From positions 1 to 38,925 of the IMG/VR virus record IMGVR_UViG_3300047476_001445: 38,925 nucleotides of DNA. One strand, given 5' to 3'. Origin of the DNA: a virus. Each line of letters opens with the position of its first letter. Position 1 is the stretch's first letter. The notes under the pieces are model-generated. The model was not told the origin of the DNA, did no database searches, and saw only the letters and a program-made list of their open reading frames with translations. Position numbers and translations under genes: made by a program. Positions 28,190 to 37,377 of the stretch are shown here, one piece after another.

Positions 28190-30129
28190 GTAATACCAGC
28201 ACCGTCGGTCTACAGTTTGTCTCGGAGGGATTCTCCGAGTGGCTGTCCAATCTGAATACCATCACCGAGACGTCCGCCACGGTCACATCCAGCGTCACGA
28301 CCGCGGCGGAGGCGCTGAATACGCTATCAGAGGCAACGCCTCCAGATGCAAGCGCACTCGACACCATGGCCGGCGGTGCGCAGAATTTGAGCACGGATGC
28401 CAACAACGCCGCCGACAGCGTCGGCAAGATAGGCGAGTCGGCGAAAAATTCCGAAGGCGGGTTCTCGTCGTTGCAGGAAATCGCCACGGGTGCCCTGCGC
28501 GAAATCGGCGCAAAGGCGCTCGAGTTTGGTCTGAGCCTTGGCAAGGATGCCCTCGGTGCCGTCGCTGATTTTGTCGGCGGGTCCGTCGAAGAGGCAAGCC
28601 AGTGGAACTCCGTATTTGCCCAGACGCAGGCGGTCATCGAGTCGACCGGCGGTGCTGCTGGCGTCACGGCTCAAGAGATGGCGACACTGGCGGGCAACCT
28701 ATCGGCCACGTCGGGCATGTCGATTTTCAGTGATGACGCTATTTTGGGTGCGCAAAATGTGTTGGCGACTTTCACCAACATCAAAGAAGATGTCTTCGCC
28801 GACGCCACGCTGGCCATCACCAATATGTCGCAGGCCATGGGGACGGATTTGAATTCTTCCGCCATGCAAGTAGGCAAAGCCCTCAACGATCCTATCGCCG
28901 GCTTGGCCGCCCTCAGTCGTTCCGGCGTTCAATTCACTGCAGACCAAGAAGCCATGATTAAGGGCATGGTTGAGGCGGGCGATATCATGGGCGCCCAGAA
29001 GATTATGCTCGGCGAGCTTGAGACGCAATTCGGCGGATCAGCGGCCGCAGCAGTCAACACATTTGCTGGCCAGCAGGCGGTGCTGCAGGAAAAATTCAAC
29101 GACGTCAAGCAGACCATGGGCGAAGCAATCATGCCGCTGCTGATGCAGCTGATGATTGCCATCCAGCCATTGATTCCGGTATTCGCTGACCTTGTTGGTC
29201 AGGTAGCTGGATTTATATCCAGCGTTGATCCTGCACCAATTGCGGGGTTTGTGCAGGCGCTTGTCGGTAGCGGGCCGGCAATACAGTCGGCGCTTGCCAG
29301 TGTCGCGGCGTTTTTCGCGCCGATTTTCGAGCAGCTAATGACGGCGTGGGGGCTGCTCCAGCCGGTACTTATCCAGATTGGAACTGCACTTGTCGAGGGG
29401 TTTTACTCGCCCGGCGTGCAGTCGGCACTGATTGGCTTGCGCGATCTGGCGACGGCGGCAATCGAGCTCGTTATCGTGGCGGCCCAGCGCCTCTATGATC
29501 TGTTCATCATCATCTGGCCGTATGTGTCGGAGGTCGTGTCTGTCTTTCAGCAGATTTTCACGGCGGCTATGGCCTACATTACCGGCGTGATTACGGCATT
29601 CACTCAGCTGCTGAATGGCGATTTCGCGGGGGCATTCGACACCGTAAAAACAGCGTGGGAGACAATGACCAGCACCATCAAGAGCATTGTCACTACCGCT
29701 TTTGACAAAGTGAAAAGCTACCTTGAGGGGCTGGTCGATGACTTTAAAACCATCGGCAGCAACATTATTGCGGGTATCGTCAAGGGCATCACCGACGGCG
29801 CGGGCAAGCTGAAGGACGCGGCCGTTGACGCGGTCAAAGGCGCCTATGAGTCGGCCAAGGACTGGCTGGGCATCGAGTCGCCGTCCAAGCTCATGCGCCA
29901 AAAAATCGGGCGCCAGATGTCGAGCGGCGTGGCGCTTGGTATCTCCGATGGTATCCCGGGCATCCAACGCAGTATGGTCGCCGCCAGTGCCACGGCATAC
30001 GAGGCCGCCAGCGTCTCGACGACCAACAACTACGGCAACACCAGCAACACCTACAATCTGGGCATCACGACGACCGCCTCGCCCACACTCATCGCACAGT
30101 CATTCGACATCGATAGGAGCACCGTATGA
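28186..30129 (+). CDS. Tape measure protein
   Basis: A 647-residue protein starting at GTG 28186, overlapping the preceding stop. Alternating Ala/Gly/Ser-rich helices fill the N-terminal half. Hydrophobic segments lie in the middle (about 305-400, with M-P-L-L-M-Q-L-M-I-A-I-Q-P-L-I-P). G-I-V-K-G-I-T-D-G-A-G and K-L-M-R-Q-K-I-G-R-Q-M near the C-terminus match the typical tape measure end. At about 0.15 nm per residue the tail would be near 95-100 nm (inference). No lysozyme or peptidase insertion is evident. Confidence 0.88.
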   Translation: MSNTSTVGLQFVSEGFSEWLSNLNTITETSATVTSSVTTAAEALNTLSEATPPDASALDTMAGGAQNLSTDANNAADSVGKIGESAKNSEGGFSSLQEIATGALREIGAKALEFGLSLGKDALGAVADFVGGSVEEASQWNSVFAQTQAVIESTGGAAGVTAQEMATLAGNLSATSGMSIFSDDAILGAQNVLATFTNIKEDVFADATLAITNMSQAMGTDLNSSAMQVGKALNDPIAGLAALSRSGVQFTADQEAMIKGMVEAGDIMGAQKIMLGELETQFGGSAAAAVNTFAGQQAVLQEKFNDVKQTMGEAIMPLLMQLMIAIQPLIPVFADLVGQVAGFISSVDPAPIAGFVQALVGSGPAIQSALASVAAFFAPIFEQLMTAWGLLQPVLIQIGTALVEGFYSPGVQSALIGLRDLATAAIELVIVAAQRLYDLFIIIWPYVSEVVSVFQQIFTAAMAYITGVITAFTQLLNGDFAGAFDTVKTAWETMTSTIKSIVTTAFDKVKSYLEGLVDDFKTIGSNIIAGIVKGITDGAGKLKDAAVDAVKGAYESAKDWLGIESPSKLMRQKIGRQMSSGVALGISDGIPGIQRSMVAASATAYEAASVSTTNNYGNTSNTYNLGITTTASPTLIAQSFDIDRSTV

Positions 30130-32921
30130 CGACCGACATCCGCCAGCTACCCAGTACGGCAAAACCCGGGTATTACAATGAATGCTCGGGGGCGTTGTCG
30201 ATTGTCGTGCCCCAAGAGTCCACAAATTTTATTGACTCGCCATCTTTCGAGCTGTACGACGAGGCGATCCTGCCGGCGCTGTCCAAGTGGCAGGTCGTCA
30301 AGGAGTCGGGCGCTGTCGTCAGCATCCCATCGTACATTGTCACCGGCGAGCAGGCGTGGAGCGGGGCGAGCGCGGTTAAGACACAGACCATCAGCAGCCC
30401 CTTTGCCCGACTCCGCTACACCTCGGTGTCTATCCCGTCGATTGCCAACACCCGCGTGGCGTTTTCTTTCTATATCCGCGGCGTGACTGGCAGTGGCGCG
30501 CGTGCGTGGACTGCGACGATTCGCACCACGGGCGATGTCGTCATCGCGTCGTCACCGTTCACCATTGCCGAGGGCCAGTGGCAGCGCGTGCAGATGATGT
30601 GGATCCCGACGACCACGGCGTTCATCGTCAGTATCGACAAGAGCCTTGACGGCTCGGGGTCGTACAAGGGCGGAGACGCGTACATCGACGCGGTGCAGGT
30701 CGAGCTGGTGCCCATCATCGACCCGGTACTGGGTATCAGCACGGCACTCGGGGCAACGACGTATTTTGACGGGTCGACCACTGGCTACTACCGATACGGC
30801 GCCAGCCAGGCGGAGTACTCGTGGGCGGGATATCCGCATCGATCGCTGTCGTATCGCAATCAGCAGACGACCCACGGCGGCCGCATTTACAATCTGCAAG
30901 ACATCGCCGGGCTCACCATTGTGGGCGTGTACGAAGCGGCGATGACCCAGCCACAGAATCAGACGGTGGTGTTCAACACCGCCGACGGCGCCCAGCTCAC
31001 CAACGTGATTAACCCCACGCGCACCATCACCTATGTGGGCCGCGTCAACGGCATCGACGCGCAGGATTTCGCGCGCAAGATGTCGAAACTCAACGCATTT
31101 TTTTCGCGCGACGTCTCAAGTCTGCGCCTGGTGCGTCGGTTCGAATTTCAGCACCTTGACAGCCGCGAGCGCATCGGCGTGCCACTCACACACCACGCCG
31201 CATTCGCTGGCGGGCTCAACGTCGCGGTCGTCGACACGATGACCGCCGACGTGCAGATTACGCTCGACATGTATGATCCGTATTTTTACGGACACGACGA
31301 GTCGGTGGCGATGACGGCCCCACGCCAGGAGGACATCGGCGGTGGGTTTGGCGGAATATTTTCTAGCTTCGGCCGTGATGATGTCGTTGGAAGTGCTACG
31401 CCGTATCTCATCCAAAAACTGGGCGCAGGAATCAGCGGCGACATTTACGCGTTTGCTGTTGACCGGTCCGGCACTGTATGGCTGGGTGGCAATTTCTTAG
31501 ACACGATGACAGGCACGACACTCAACAACATTGCCACGTATGACCCTATCACCAACACTGTCAGCCCTATCATTGTCGGTGGTGTGACCGGCGTCAATTC
31601 CTACGTTTTTGATATCAATATTGCACCCAATGGGCATGTATGGATTGGCGGTCAGTTCACATCCGCTGGTGGCGTCGCTGGCACTGCATACGTGGCGTAC
31701 TACAACGGGACAACGTGGGTGAGTTTTGGTGGCGCAGTTAGTGCGACTGTCAATCGCGTGACCATCCGCCCCATTATCGAAGCTACCACCGGCGCCGGGT
31801 ATCCCTACCGCGTCGTCATCGGCGGCCAATTCACAACGATTGGCGGCGCCAATCGGTATCGCATTGCACGCAGCTCGACGACCGCCAGCGCATGGGACGC
31901 AATCGGCACTGGTGCGGGGTTTTCGTCGGTCGTCAATTCCCTCGTGTGGCATCCCACTGAAGATGCGTACTATGTCGGTGGTGCGTATCAGACGACTCAA
32001 GGCGGCGCTGTCACGTGCTGGGGCTTGGCAAAAATTAGCAACGGAACAGGCACAACAGCAAATCTCGGATACGGGCTGCAGTCAGGCGGTGGTACGCCGT
32101 CAATCTACGATCTGCTCGTCGACGCTGACGGCACAATCGTCATTGGCGGGATTTGGACTACCATCATTAACATCAGCACAGGCGGCACGACCGCGTACGC
32201 CAATGCGTTGGCATATTACTCACAGGGCATTCTCAAGACGTGGCCATCGTATGCAGGTACCACTCAGGTGGGCGAGGTCCGAGCGCTGCAGACAATTCGC
32301 GGTGGTATCTGTATCTCGGGGGAATTTTCCGCCACATTTGCTCGATCGGTGTTGCAGATTTGGAACGGCACCGTGCTCAACGGCTCCGGGTTTGTGCCAG
32401 TCGGTGACGCCATGGTTGCACCGACAGCCAGTGAAATGACCTATGTCGCCATTGAGGGCCAAAACGGCACCATATATGTCGGTGCTGCATCGAATACCGG
32501 AAACACCGTGCCGACCACGCGCGTATTCAAGACCACCAACACCTCGACGGTTGCCGTGCGGCCGCAGATCAGGCTGTTCTTCAACACCGACGGTCAGCCC
32601 GCGTGGGTAATGAATACCACCAATCGCAAAACAATTTCTATCGGCCCCTTTGCCCAAGCGCTCAACGCGTTCAACCGCACCGACATGGTAGTCTATGACA
32701 CCGATGCGATGACGGCCGTCTCGTATCTGGCGGGCAACATCGCCCGCACCATCGGGCCGGTGTCGCAGTTCGCCACGTTCACCATCGAGCCGGGCACCGC
32801 ATACCTCAACTACGCCGACCTTGCCCAGGCGACGACCGGCGCGACCAATGCCATCAATCAGGCCGACATCATCTGGCCGCAGACATTCCAGAGTCTATTC
32901 GATGGGGTGACACGCTCATGA
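30126..32921 (+). CDS. Distal tail/baseplate protein with lectin-like and beta-propeller domains
   Basis: A 931-residue protein. The first 210 residues are a jelly-roll carbohydrate-binding-like module (N-F-I-D-S-P-S-F-E opening, ending T-T-Y-F-D-G-S-T-T-G-Y-Y-R-Y, a pattern common in tail proteins). Residues of about 230-400 resemble a Dit tube-end domain (V-N-G-I-D-A-Q-D-F). Residues of about 430-790 contain repeated W-L-G-G-N-F, W-I-G-G-Q-F-T-S-A-G-G, V-I-G-G-Q-F-T-T-I-G-G and Y-V-G-G-A-Y-like blades, a propeller. A final domain resumes Dit-like strands. Insertion of a propeller into Dit would place glycan-binding surfaces at the tail tip. It overlaps the preceding gene as ATGA. Confidence 0.78.
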   Translation: MTTDIRQLPSTAKPGYYNECSGALSIVVPQESTNFIDSPSFELYDEAILPALSKWQVVKESGAVVSIPSYIVTGEQAWSGASAVKTQTISSPFARLRYTSVSIPSIANTRVAFSFYIRGVTGSGARAWTATIRTTGDVVIASSPFTIAEGQWQRVQMMWIPTTTAFIVSIDKSLDGSGSYKGGDAYIDAVQVELVPIIDPVLGISTALGATTYFDGSTTGYYRYGASQAEYSWAGYPHRSLSYRNQQTTHGGRIYNLQDIAGLTIVGVYEAAMTQPQNQTVVFNTADGAQLTNVINPTRTITYVGRVNGIDAQDFARKMSKLNAFFSRDVSSLRLVRRFEFQHLDSRERIGVPLTHHAAFAGGLNVAVVDTMTADVQITLDMYDPYFYGHDESVAMTAPRQEDIGGGFGGIFSSFGRDDVVGSATPYLIQKLGAGISGDIYAFAVDRSGTVWLGGNFLDTMTGTTLNNIATYDPITNTVSPIIVGGVTGVNSYVFDINIAPNGHVWIGGQFTSAGGVAGTAYVAYYNGTTWVSFGGAVSATVNRVTIRPIIEATTGAGYPYRVVIGGQFTTIGGANRYRIARSSTTASAWDAIGTGAGFSSVVNSLVWHPTEDAYYVGGAYQTTQGGAVTCWGLAKISNGTGTTANLGYGLQSGGGTPSIYDLLVDADGTIVIGGIWTTIINISTGGTTAYANALAYYSQGILKTWPSYAGTTQVGEVRALQTIRGGICISGEFSATFARSVLQIWNGTVLNGSGFVPVGDAMVAPTASEMTYVAIEGQNGTIYVGAASNTGNTVPTTRVFKTTNTSTVAVRPQIRLFFNTDGQPAWVMNTTNRKTISIGPFAQALNAFNRTDMVVYDTDAMTAVSYLAGNIARTIGPVSQFATFTIEPGTAYLNYADLAQATTGATNAINQADIIWPQTFQSLFDGVTRS

Positions 32922-34006
32922 TCGATTACCAAATCGCCATCACAGACCCCGCTGGAGCCATCGTGACGTACTTGCGCGAGTACGAGACCCTCGACTACAC
33001 CGTCCGACGAGACGGCGGTATCGGGGGCTGTACGCTGGTCGTGCCGGTCAGCTGGTACTGGCTGTTCAATCCCCAGCGCAAGGACTACCGAATCAGTGTG
33101 TGGCGCTCGATCCAGGGCAGCACATTCACGCTTGAGGAGGAATACCTGCAGACGGCGTGGGATATCGACAGCACACGCATCACGGTGTTTGGCGAGTCGC
33201 CGCAGACGCTGCTCCGCCGGCGCATCAGTGCCTATCCGTGGGGTAACAGCCGCGTGCTGTTCCTCTCAGGCACTGCCGACGACATCATGAAGCTCGTGGT
33301 GAGATACAACTTCATCTCGCCATCAACGGCCCGCTACGGTGGCGGGACCGCGGCCACAGGTGTAGCCATTGGCTCGTACCTGACCGTCGCCCCCAGCTAC
33401 GCCGATGCAGCGACGGTACCGTTCGACTCGGCGGCCAAAGAGGTGTACGACATTGTCACCGATGCGGGTCTTGCCTCGTGGCAGGCTGGCACGTGGTGCG
33501 CGGGCATTGTCACGTCGACAGCGTCGGGCGGTTTGCTATTCGAGACCTACACAACTCAGTTTGGGCGCAATCAGTCGGATTTGACATTCTCGCCCGACAT
33601 CGGCAACGTGCAAAACTGCGTCATCAGCTACAAGTACCAAGACGAGCGCACCGTGGCCATCGTCGGCGGCAAGGGCGCCGGGGCTGCCAGATCGTCGCAA
33701 TACTACGAAGACACCGCGCGCATTACCGCCTCACCGTTGGCCCGCAGTGAAAAGTACGTCAACGCCCCCAACAGCCAGAACATCCCCGCATCATATGCCC
33801 GGGGTACGCTGCAGCGGTACCGCGGTGTCCGGCAGTTCACGTGCGACCTCATCTCTACCCCGTCGAGCATGCGCGGCATCGACTACGACGTGGGCGATCG
33901 TCTCGCCGTCTGGTTCCAAGGCTTGCGGTTTGTGATGCGCCTCGACGTCGTAAGCGTGTCAATCGGCAGTGGCAAAATCACCGAGAAAGCGATTCTCCGC
34001 ACATGA
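32918..34006 (+). CDS. Gp37-like tail tip (Tal-type) baseplate protein
   Basis: A 362-residue protein resembling the siphovirus ReqiPepy6 Gp37-like family: Y-L-R-E-Y-E-T-L-D-Y-T-V-R-R-D-G-G-I-G-G at the start, then R-I-T-V-F-G-E-S-P-Q-T-L-L-R-R-R, and a C-terminal V-G-D-R-L-A-V-W-F-Q-G-L. The family forms the hub closing the tail tube beneath Dit. There is no peptidase extension, so wall digestion must come from elsewhere. Overlaps both neighbours by 4 bases. Confidence 0.78.
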   Translation: MIDYQIAITDPAGAIVTYLREYETLDYTVRRDGGIGGCTLVVPVSWYWLFNPQRKDYRISVWRSIQGSTFTLEEEYLQTAWDIDSTRITVFGESPQTLLRRRISAYPWGNSRVLFLSGTADDIMKLVVRYNFISPSTARYGGGTAATGVAIGSYLTVAPSYADAATVPFDSAAKEVYDIVTDAGLASWQAGTWCAGIVTSTASGGLLFETYTTQFGRNQSDLTFSPDIGNVQNCVISYKYQDERTVAIVGGKGAGAARSSQYYEDTARITASPLARSEKYVNAPNSQNIPASYARGTLQRYRGVRQFTCDLISTPSSMRGIDYDVGDRLAVWFQGLRFVMRLDVVSVSIGSGKITEKAILRT

Positions 34007-34506
34007 CAGACCAGGCACGCGTCAACGCCGATCTGGCGTATCAGCTCCGACAGCTCAATCAGGAAATCCCCAGCGCATGCATCACGCTCCGACGCACCGC
34101 CACCGTCGCACTCACCGCAGGTACGGGGTACAACGTGGTGTGGCAGCAGCAGACACGGGGATTCGGCATTGACTGGTCGACGACCAACATCACCATCCTG
34201 ACACCCGGATACTACTACTGGCACCTGGCGTATTCTATCCAGCTGTCAGGCCACACAACACAGTGTGAGGTGCGCGTCAACGGCGCACGCTGGATGTACG
34301 GATCGAGCAGCCTGCCACTGTTCATCGCCGCCAATACCACCTATGAGTACAACGCAAGCGGCGTTGGGTACCTGGCGGCCGGCGACGTGTGTTCAGTGTA
34401 TATCGTGGATTTCACTGCCAATGCAACACTGCAGGCCAATGCAGAGGGGACAAACGGCGCCTCGCCGATATTCCACATGATGCAAATGAGCACCGAAATA
34501 TTCTGA
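34003..34506 (+). CDS. C1q-like jelly-roll tail tip or receptor-binding protein
   Basis: A 167-residue protein starting MTDQARVNA. A short helix (residues 1-22) that could trimerise is followed by a ten-strand-like pattern with G-Y-Y-Y-W-H-L-A-Y-S-I-Q-L, C-E-V-R-V-N-G, N-T-T-Y-E-Y and a Y-L-A-A-G-D-V-C-S-V-Y-I segment, the arrangement of C1q/TNF-like heads on phage fibres. As the last late gene, it is the best candidate for host recognition. Start set by the ATGA overlap. Confidence 0.72.
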   Translation: MTDQARVNADLAYQLRQLNQEIPSACITLRRTATVALTAGTGYNVVWQQQTRGFGIDWSTTNITILTPGYYYWHLAYSIQLSGHTTQCEVRVNGARWMYGSSSLPLFIAANTTYEYNASGVGYLAAGDVCSVYIVDFTANATLQANAEGTNGASPIFHMMQMSTEIF

Positions 34507-34581
34507 TATACTACGTCTGGCGGTGCTGGTTCTATATCCGCGCAGTAGAACGTCTTGCAGCACTGCCTCCAGTACCAACAA

Positions 34582-34609
34582 AAACCCCCAGCGTTGCTGC
34601 TGGGGGTTT
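34582..34609. terminator. Bidirectional terminator between converging arms
   Basis: AAACCCCCAGC (34582-34592) pairs with GCTGGGGGTTT (34599-34609) around a 6-base loop. Read leftward the stem is followed by a run of five U; read rightward by UUU inside the stem end. It separates the late rightward genes (end 34506) from the leftward operon (end 34646). The rest of the 139-base gap shows no gene. Confidence 0.9.
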
Positions 34610-34645
34610 CCGTATCCCTTCGTAAGATGCCGCCAGTATAGCACA

Positions 34646-35386
34646 CTATTTTGTCATGGGTGCTCGCTGTCGTTTGTACGTCAAATTGGCTGTACGGATA
34701 TGACGTCGTGCGGTCAATTGCCCACAGCCGAGCGCCTCGGCAATCTCTGGTATGGTGCGCTTGGCATACCACGCGGGATCTTGTGGCCATCGAATGCCCA
34801 TAGTGTACCGCTGAATGACCCGCTGCCCTGTCTGCTCGCCGTGCTCGACGAGTACCGAGTAGGCGGACGACCTGCCGATGCCCAGCACGCGAGCGGCGAC
34901 GGTTGCCTGGCCGATCTCGATAATCCGCGCACGGATTTCTGGGGTGATGGGCGTGCGCCTCTGTGGCTCATGGTATCGGTACATGGTGCGATACATTTTG
35001 ACCGTCTTGACCTCTAAGTGCAGCGCACGGGCGACCGACTCGGCCGGCAGTGATGACGACATCAGCGCGTCCGTCGAATCCGTGCTGCGAAAAAGCCTGC
35101 GCTCGGCGCCGTGAATTTTTCGATATTTGCTCACGGTTGCGCGAGAAATCCCGTATTTGTCAGCAATTACAGCAACAGGCAGCCCGTTTTTGACGTCTGT
35201 GACAAAATCTTTTGTTTCCTGGAATTTCCGCCGACGACCGACGTCGAGCAGGCGGCGGGCCTTGCCCACAAAATCTTTCGTCACCCCGTACTGCATGGCT
35301 ATCGCCCACGTCGGCATATCGCTCGCCAGATCTTCACGGAATTTCGGGTCCATCTTACGCAATTTCTTTTTTACCTGTGATTTCAT
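34646..35386 (-). CDS. Multi-HTH DNA-binding protein A with one WYA-HTH unit
   Basis: A 246-residue protein starting MKSQVKKKL with AGGAGG before the ATG. Five helix-turn-helix-like segments are visible at about 26-46, 69-90, 113-134, 155-180 and 210-232. The last belongs to the unit W-P-Q-D-P-A-W-Y-A-K-R-T-I-P-E-I-A-E-A-L-G, shared with the proteins at 35383 and 6312. Residues 104-149 align closely with 106-151 of the neighbour (S-T-x-A-L-M-x-S-x-L), so the two arose by duplication. No nuclease or recombinase motif is present. Last gene of the leftward operon, just before the terminator. A transcription or genome-organising factor is the likeliest role. Confidence 0.75.
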   Translation of the reverse strand: MKSQVKKKLRKMDPKFREDLASDMPTWAIAMQYGVTKDFVGKARRLLDVGRRRKFQETKDFVTDVKNGLPVAVIADKYGISRATVSKYRKIHGAERRLFRSTDSTDALMSSSLPAESVARALHLEVKTVKMYRTMYRYHEPQRRTPITPEIRARIIEIGQATVAARVLGIGRSSAYSVLVEHGEQTGQRVIQRYTMGIRWPQDPAWYAKRTIPEIAEALGCGQLTARRHIRTANLTYKRQRAPMTK

Positions 35387-36132
35387 GGCTCCTCCTGCAT
35401 GCGTGGCTTCTGATAGGCCAGCGTGTATCCGCGTGTCTGGGCGTGCTTGCGTACTGATGTGTCGCAGACGCCGAGCTGCTCCGCTATCTCTCGAGCGGTC
35501 TGTCGTGCGTACCATTCCGGGTCAGTCGGCCACTCGACGTCTGGCATTTTACGCAGAATGTTCTGGCCAGTCTGGCGCTCGTATTCGTAGTACGCCTGGT
35601 AGATGGCGGTCTTGCTGGCCTTGAGTTCGCGGGCAGCGCGTTGAACGTTGCCTATCTCAACAGCACGCGCTTTCTCCGCGTCGGTCAGTGGCGACCGGCG
35701 CGATTGCGGCCAGTACCGATAGAGCGATCGGTAGGTCTTGATGGTAGCCGCACTGAGATTAAGCGCACGCCCCACGTCGGCGTGCGATAATTTCGATCGC
35801 ATCAGCGCCTCCGTCGATGCAGACATGCGGAACTCGGGCGACTGATAGCCAATTTTCTTACGCGCTCGAATCATAGTGACGGAAGTGTACTTGTATTTGG
35901 CTGTGAGATTGCGCAACGTCATACCAGCTTTGACGTCGACAATGAACTCGGGAGTGATTTTGAAATAATGCCGCGGCCTGCGCACTAGTGCGCGCATGCG
36001 ATACAGCCTCGACTGATGGATACCATACGCCGCTGCTATCTCGCGGCTTGATATTGTCGGGTCTTTGAGCGCACGTCTGAACTCTGGCCCGAGCGCCCTA
36101 ATTTGGTCTTTGATTCGAGTTTTGGTCGTCAT
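35383..36132 (-). CDS. Multi-HTH DNA-binding protein B, paralogue of protein A
   Basis: A 249-residue protein starting MTTKTRIKD; the ATG overlaps the deaminase stop (TGATG). Same five-HTH layout as its neighbour, for example S-S-R-E-I-A-A-A-Y-G-I-H-Q-S-R-L-Y, A-D-V-G-R-A-L-N-L-S-A-A-T-I-K and the terminal W-P-T-D-P-E-W-Y-A-R-Q-T-A-R-E-I-A-E-Q-L-G. Overall similarity to protein A spans the full length, so this is a tandem duplication that has diverged in its recognition helices, suggesting different DNA targets. Tight coupling with the next gene (4-base overlap) suggests equal amounts. Confidence 0.75.
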   Translation of the reverse strand: MTTKTRIKDQIRALGPEFRRALKDPTISSREIAAAYGIHQSRLYRMRALVRRPRHYFKITPEFIVDVKAGMTLRNLTAKYKYTSVTMIRARKKIGYQSPEFRMSASTEALMRSKLSHADVGRALNLSAATIKTYRSLYRYWPQSRRSPLTDAEKARAVEIGNVQRAARELKASKTAIYQAYYEYERQTGQNILRKMPDVEWPTDPEWYARQTAREIAEQLGVCDTSVRKHAQTRGYTLAYQKPRMQEEP

Positions 36133-36722
36133 CACAGCACCACCGGAAGCGTAACGCCCAGCTGGTGCTGGTATTTTCCGCCCTTCTCTGCGTAGGTTAC
36201 CGCCGGTCGATGGCCACGATAGAACACCACTTGTGCAATCCCTTCCCACGCATAGATGCGGATGGGCTGGCTCGAGACGTTGTGCAGCTCGATGGTGAGT
36301 GTGCCGGTCCATGCCGGCTCCATCGGCGTGCAATTGACGATGAGCCCACACCGCGCATAAGTTGATTTGCCCACGACAATACCGAGCACGTCGTCAGGCA
36401 TGCGAAATGTCTCGACAGACCGGGCAAGTACGAAGCGCCCAGGCCCCAGCTCCCACGTGTCGGCGCGGTGCTCGACCCAGCCGGACGGGTACGTCGTCGG
36501 GTCATCCCCGGCAACGGCAACCGTGCGGGTGAGCGGCTGTTTCGGATCGAGCACGGCACCCGCTGGCATGGCCGTCTCCACCCAGGCGTCAGACACGCGC
36601 ATGTCGTAACCGTAGCTGGTCACGCCGTAGCTGATGACGCCGGGACGGTGCTCGACGGTGGCATACGGCGTAATCATGCCGTCGTGCGCCAGCTGGTCAA
36701 TCTCGCGGTCATTCAGAATCAT
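36132..36722 (-). CDS. dcd: dCTP deaminase
   Basis: A 196-residue protein converting dCTP to dUTP (or to dUMP in bifunctional forms). Diagnostic elements: T-S-Y-G-Y-D-M-R-V (35-43), G-K-S-T-Y-A-R-C-G-L (118-127; in place of the more usual G-R-S-S-x-A-R-x-G) and T-I-E-L-H-N with E145 in the position of the catalytic Glu. The C-terminal K-Y-Q-H-Q-L-G matches the nucleotide-gating tail of the family. It supplies thymidylate precursors for phage replication or adjusts the dCTP pool, in line with the DUF1599-like gene on the other arm. It starts directly after the preceding gene's stop. Confidence 0.92.
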   Translation of the reverse strand: MILNDREIDQLAHDGMITPYATVEHRPGVISYGVTSYGYDMRVSDAWVETAMPAGAVLDPKQPLTRTVAVAGDDPTTYPSGWVEHRADTWELGPGRFVLARSVETFRMPDDVLGIVVGKSTYARCGLIVNCTPMEPAWTGTLTIELHNVSSQPIRIYAWEGIAQVVFYRGHRPAVTYAEKGGKYQHQLGVTLPVVL

Positions 36723-37031
36723 TCAGCACCTCTCGAGTCTGGATATCATGTGTGTGTATCGTGCGTACAGTGCCTGCAACTCCGTGCACTCGGCGTCGTG
36801 CGCCAGCGCGCGGTCGTCGCTGGCCATCAGGTACATATACCGTTCCATCACCGACGCCCTCTCGGCGCGCACCTGCGCACGCAAGGCGATCCGCCGCTGC
36901 TCACGCATCTGTGCGTTTTTCTTGCCCGGGTACGGATTGCGGATGTACTCACTGACAAGCGCGCTCACTGCCGTGCGCGTGGCCTCGTATCCTGCGAGCG
37001 TCGATGCACTCAACACGCTATTGATTGTCAC
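36723..37031 (-). CDS. Small helical hypothetical protein
   Basis: A 102-residue protein taken from GTG 37031, chosen for GGAGGTG five bases upstream; longer in-frame starts would lie inside the neighbouring gene. Helical and very basic in the middle (K-K-N-A-Q-M-R-E-Q-R-R-I-A-L-R-A-Q-V-R-A). Adjacent to the deaminase start without a gap. No family recognised. Confidence 0.62.
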   Translation of the reverse strand: MTINSVLSASTLAGYEATRTAVSALVSEYIRNPYPGKKNAQMREQRRIALRAQVRAERASVMERYMYLMASDDRALAHDAECTELQALYARYTHMISRLERC

Positions 37032-37377
37032 AGTACACCTCCGTGTCTCGATACGTGCCGCCAGCGGGCCGCATGATATACGCCATGAACATCGGCTCAT
37101 TGCACTGGCGCTCAAGCGATTGCGCATAGTCTGGCAGGTATCGCGCAAACTGGCGAGCGGCCCGCTCCCACGCTCCGCGATTGTCGTAGGCAATCCCTGC
37201 ATATCGGGGCTTGGCCTCGGCGTCGTCCCACTTGGGCACCTGGCTGATGTAGCAGACCGTGGCCGTCATGCCCTTCTCCATCGGCGGCGTCAGGTGGTCG
37301 ACGGGGATTTCGCGCGACTGCACCTGCCACCACGATACCACCTCAAACTCGACGCGGACCCGTAGCTTATTCTGCAT
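37018..37377 (-). CDS. Hypothetical protein
   Basis: A 119-residue protein starting MQNKLRVRV. Strand-rich N-terminal half (V-E-F-E-V-V-S-W-W-Q-V), then I-A-Y-D-N-R-G-A-W-E-R-A-A-R-Q-F-A, a segment echoed in the early protein at 1848-2093. It overlaps genes on both sides. Function unknown. Confidence 0.63.
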   Translation of the reverse strand: MQNKLRVRVEFEVVSWWQVQSREIPVDHLTPPMEKGMTATVCYISQVPKWDDAEAKPRYAGIAYDNRGAWERAARQFARYLPDYAQSLERQCNEPMFMAYIMRPAGGTYRDTEVYCDNQ

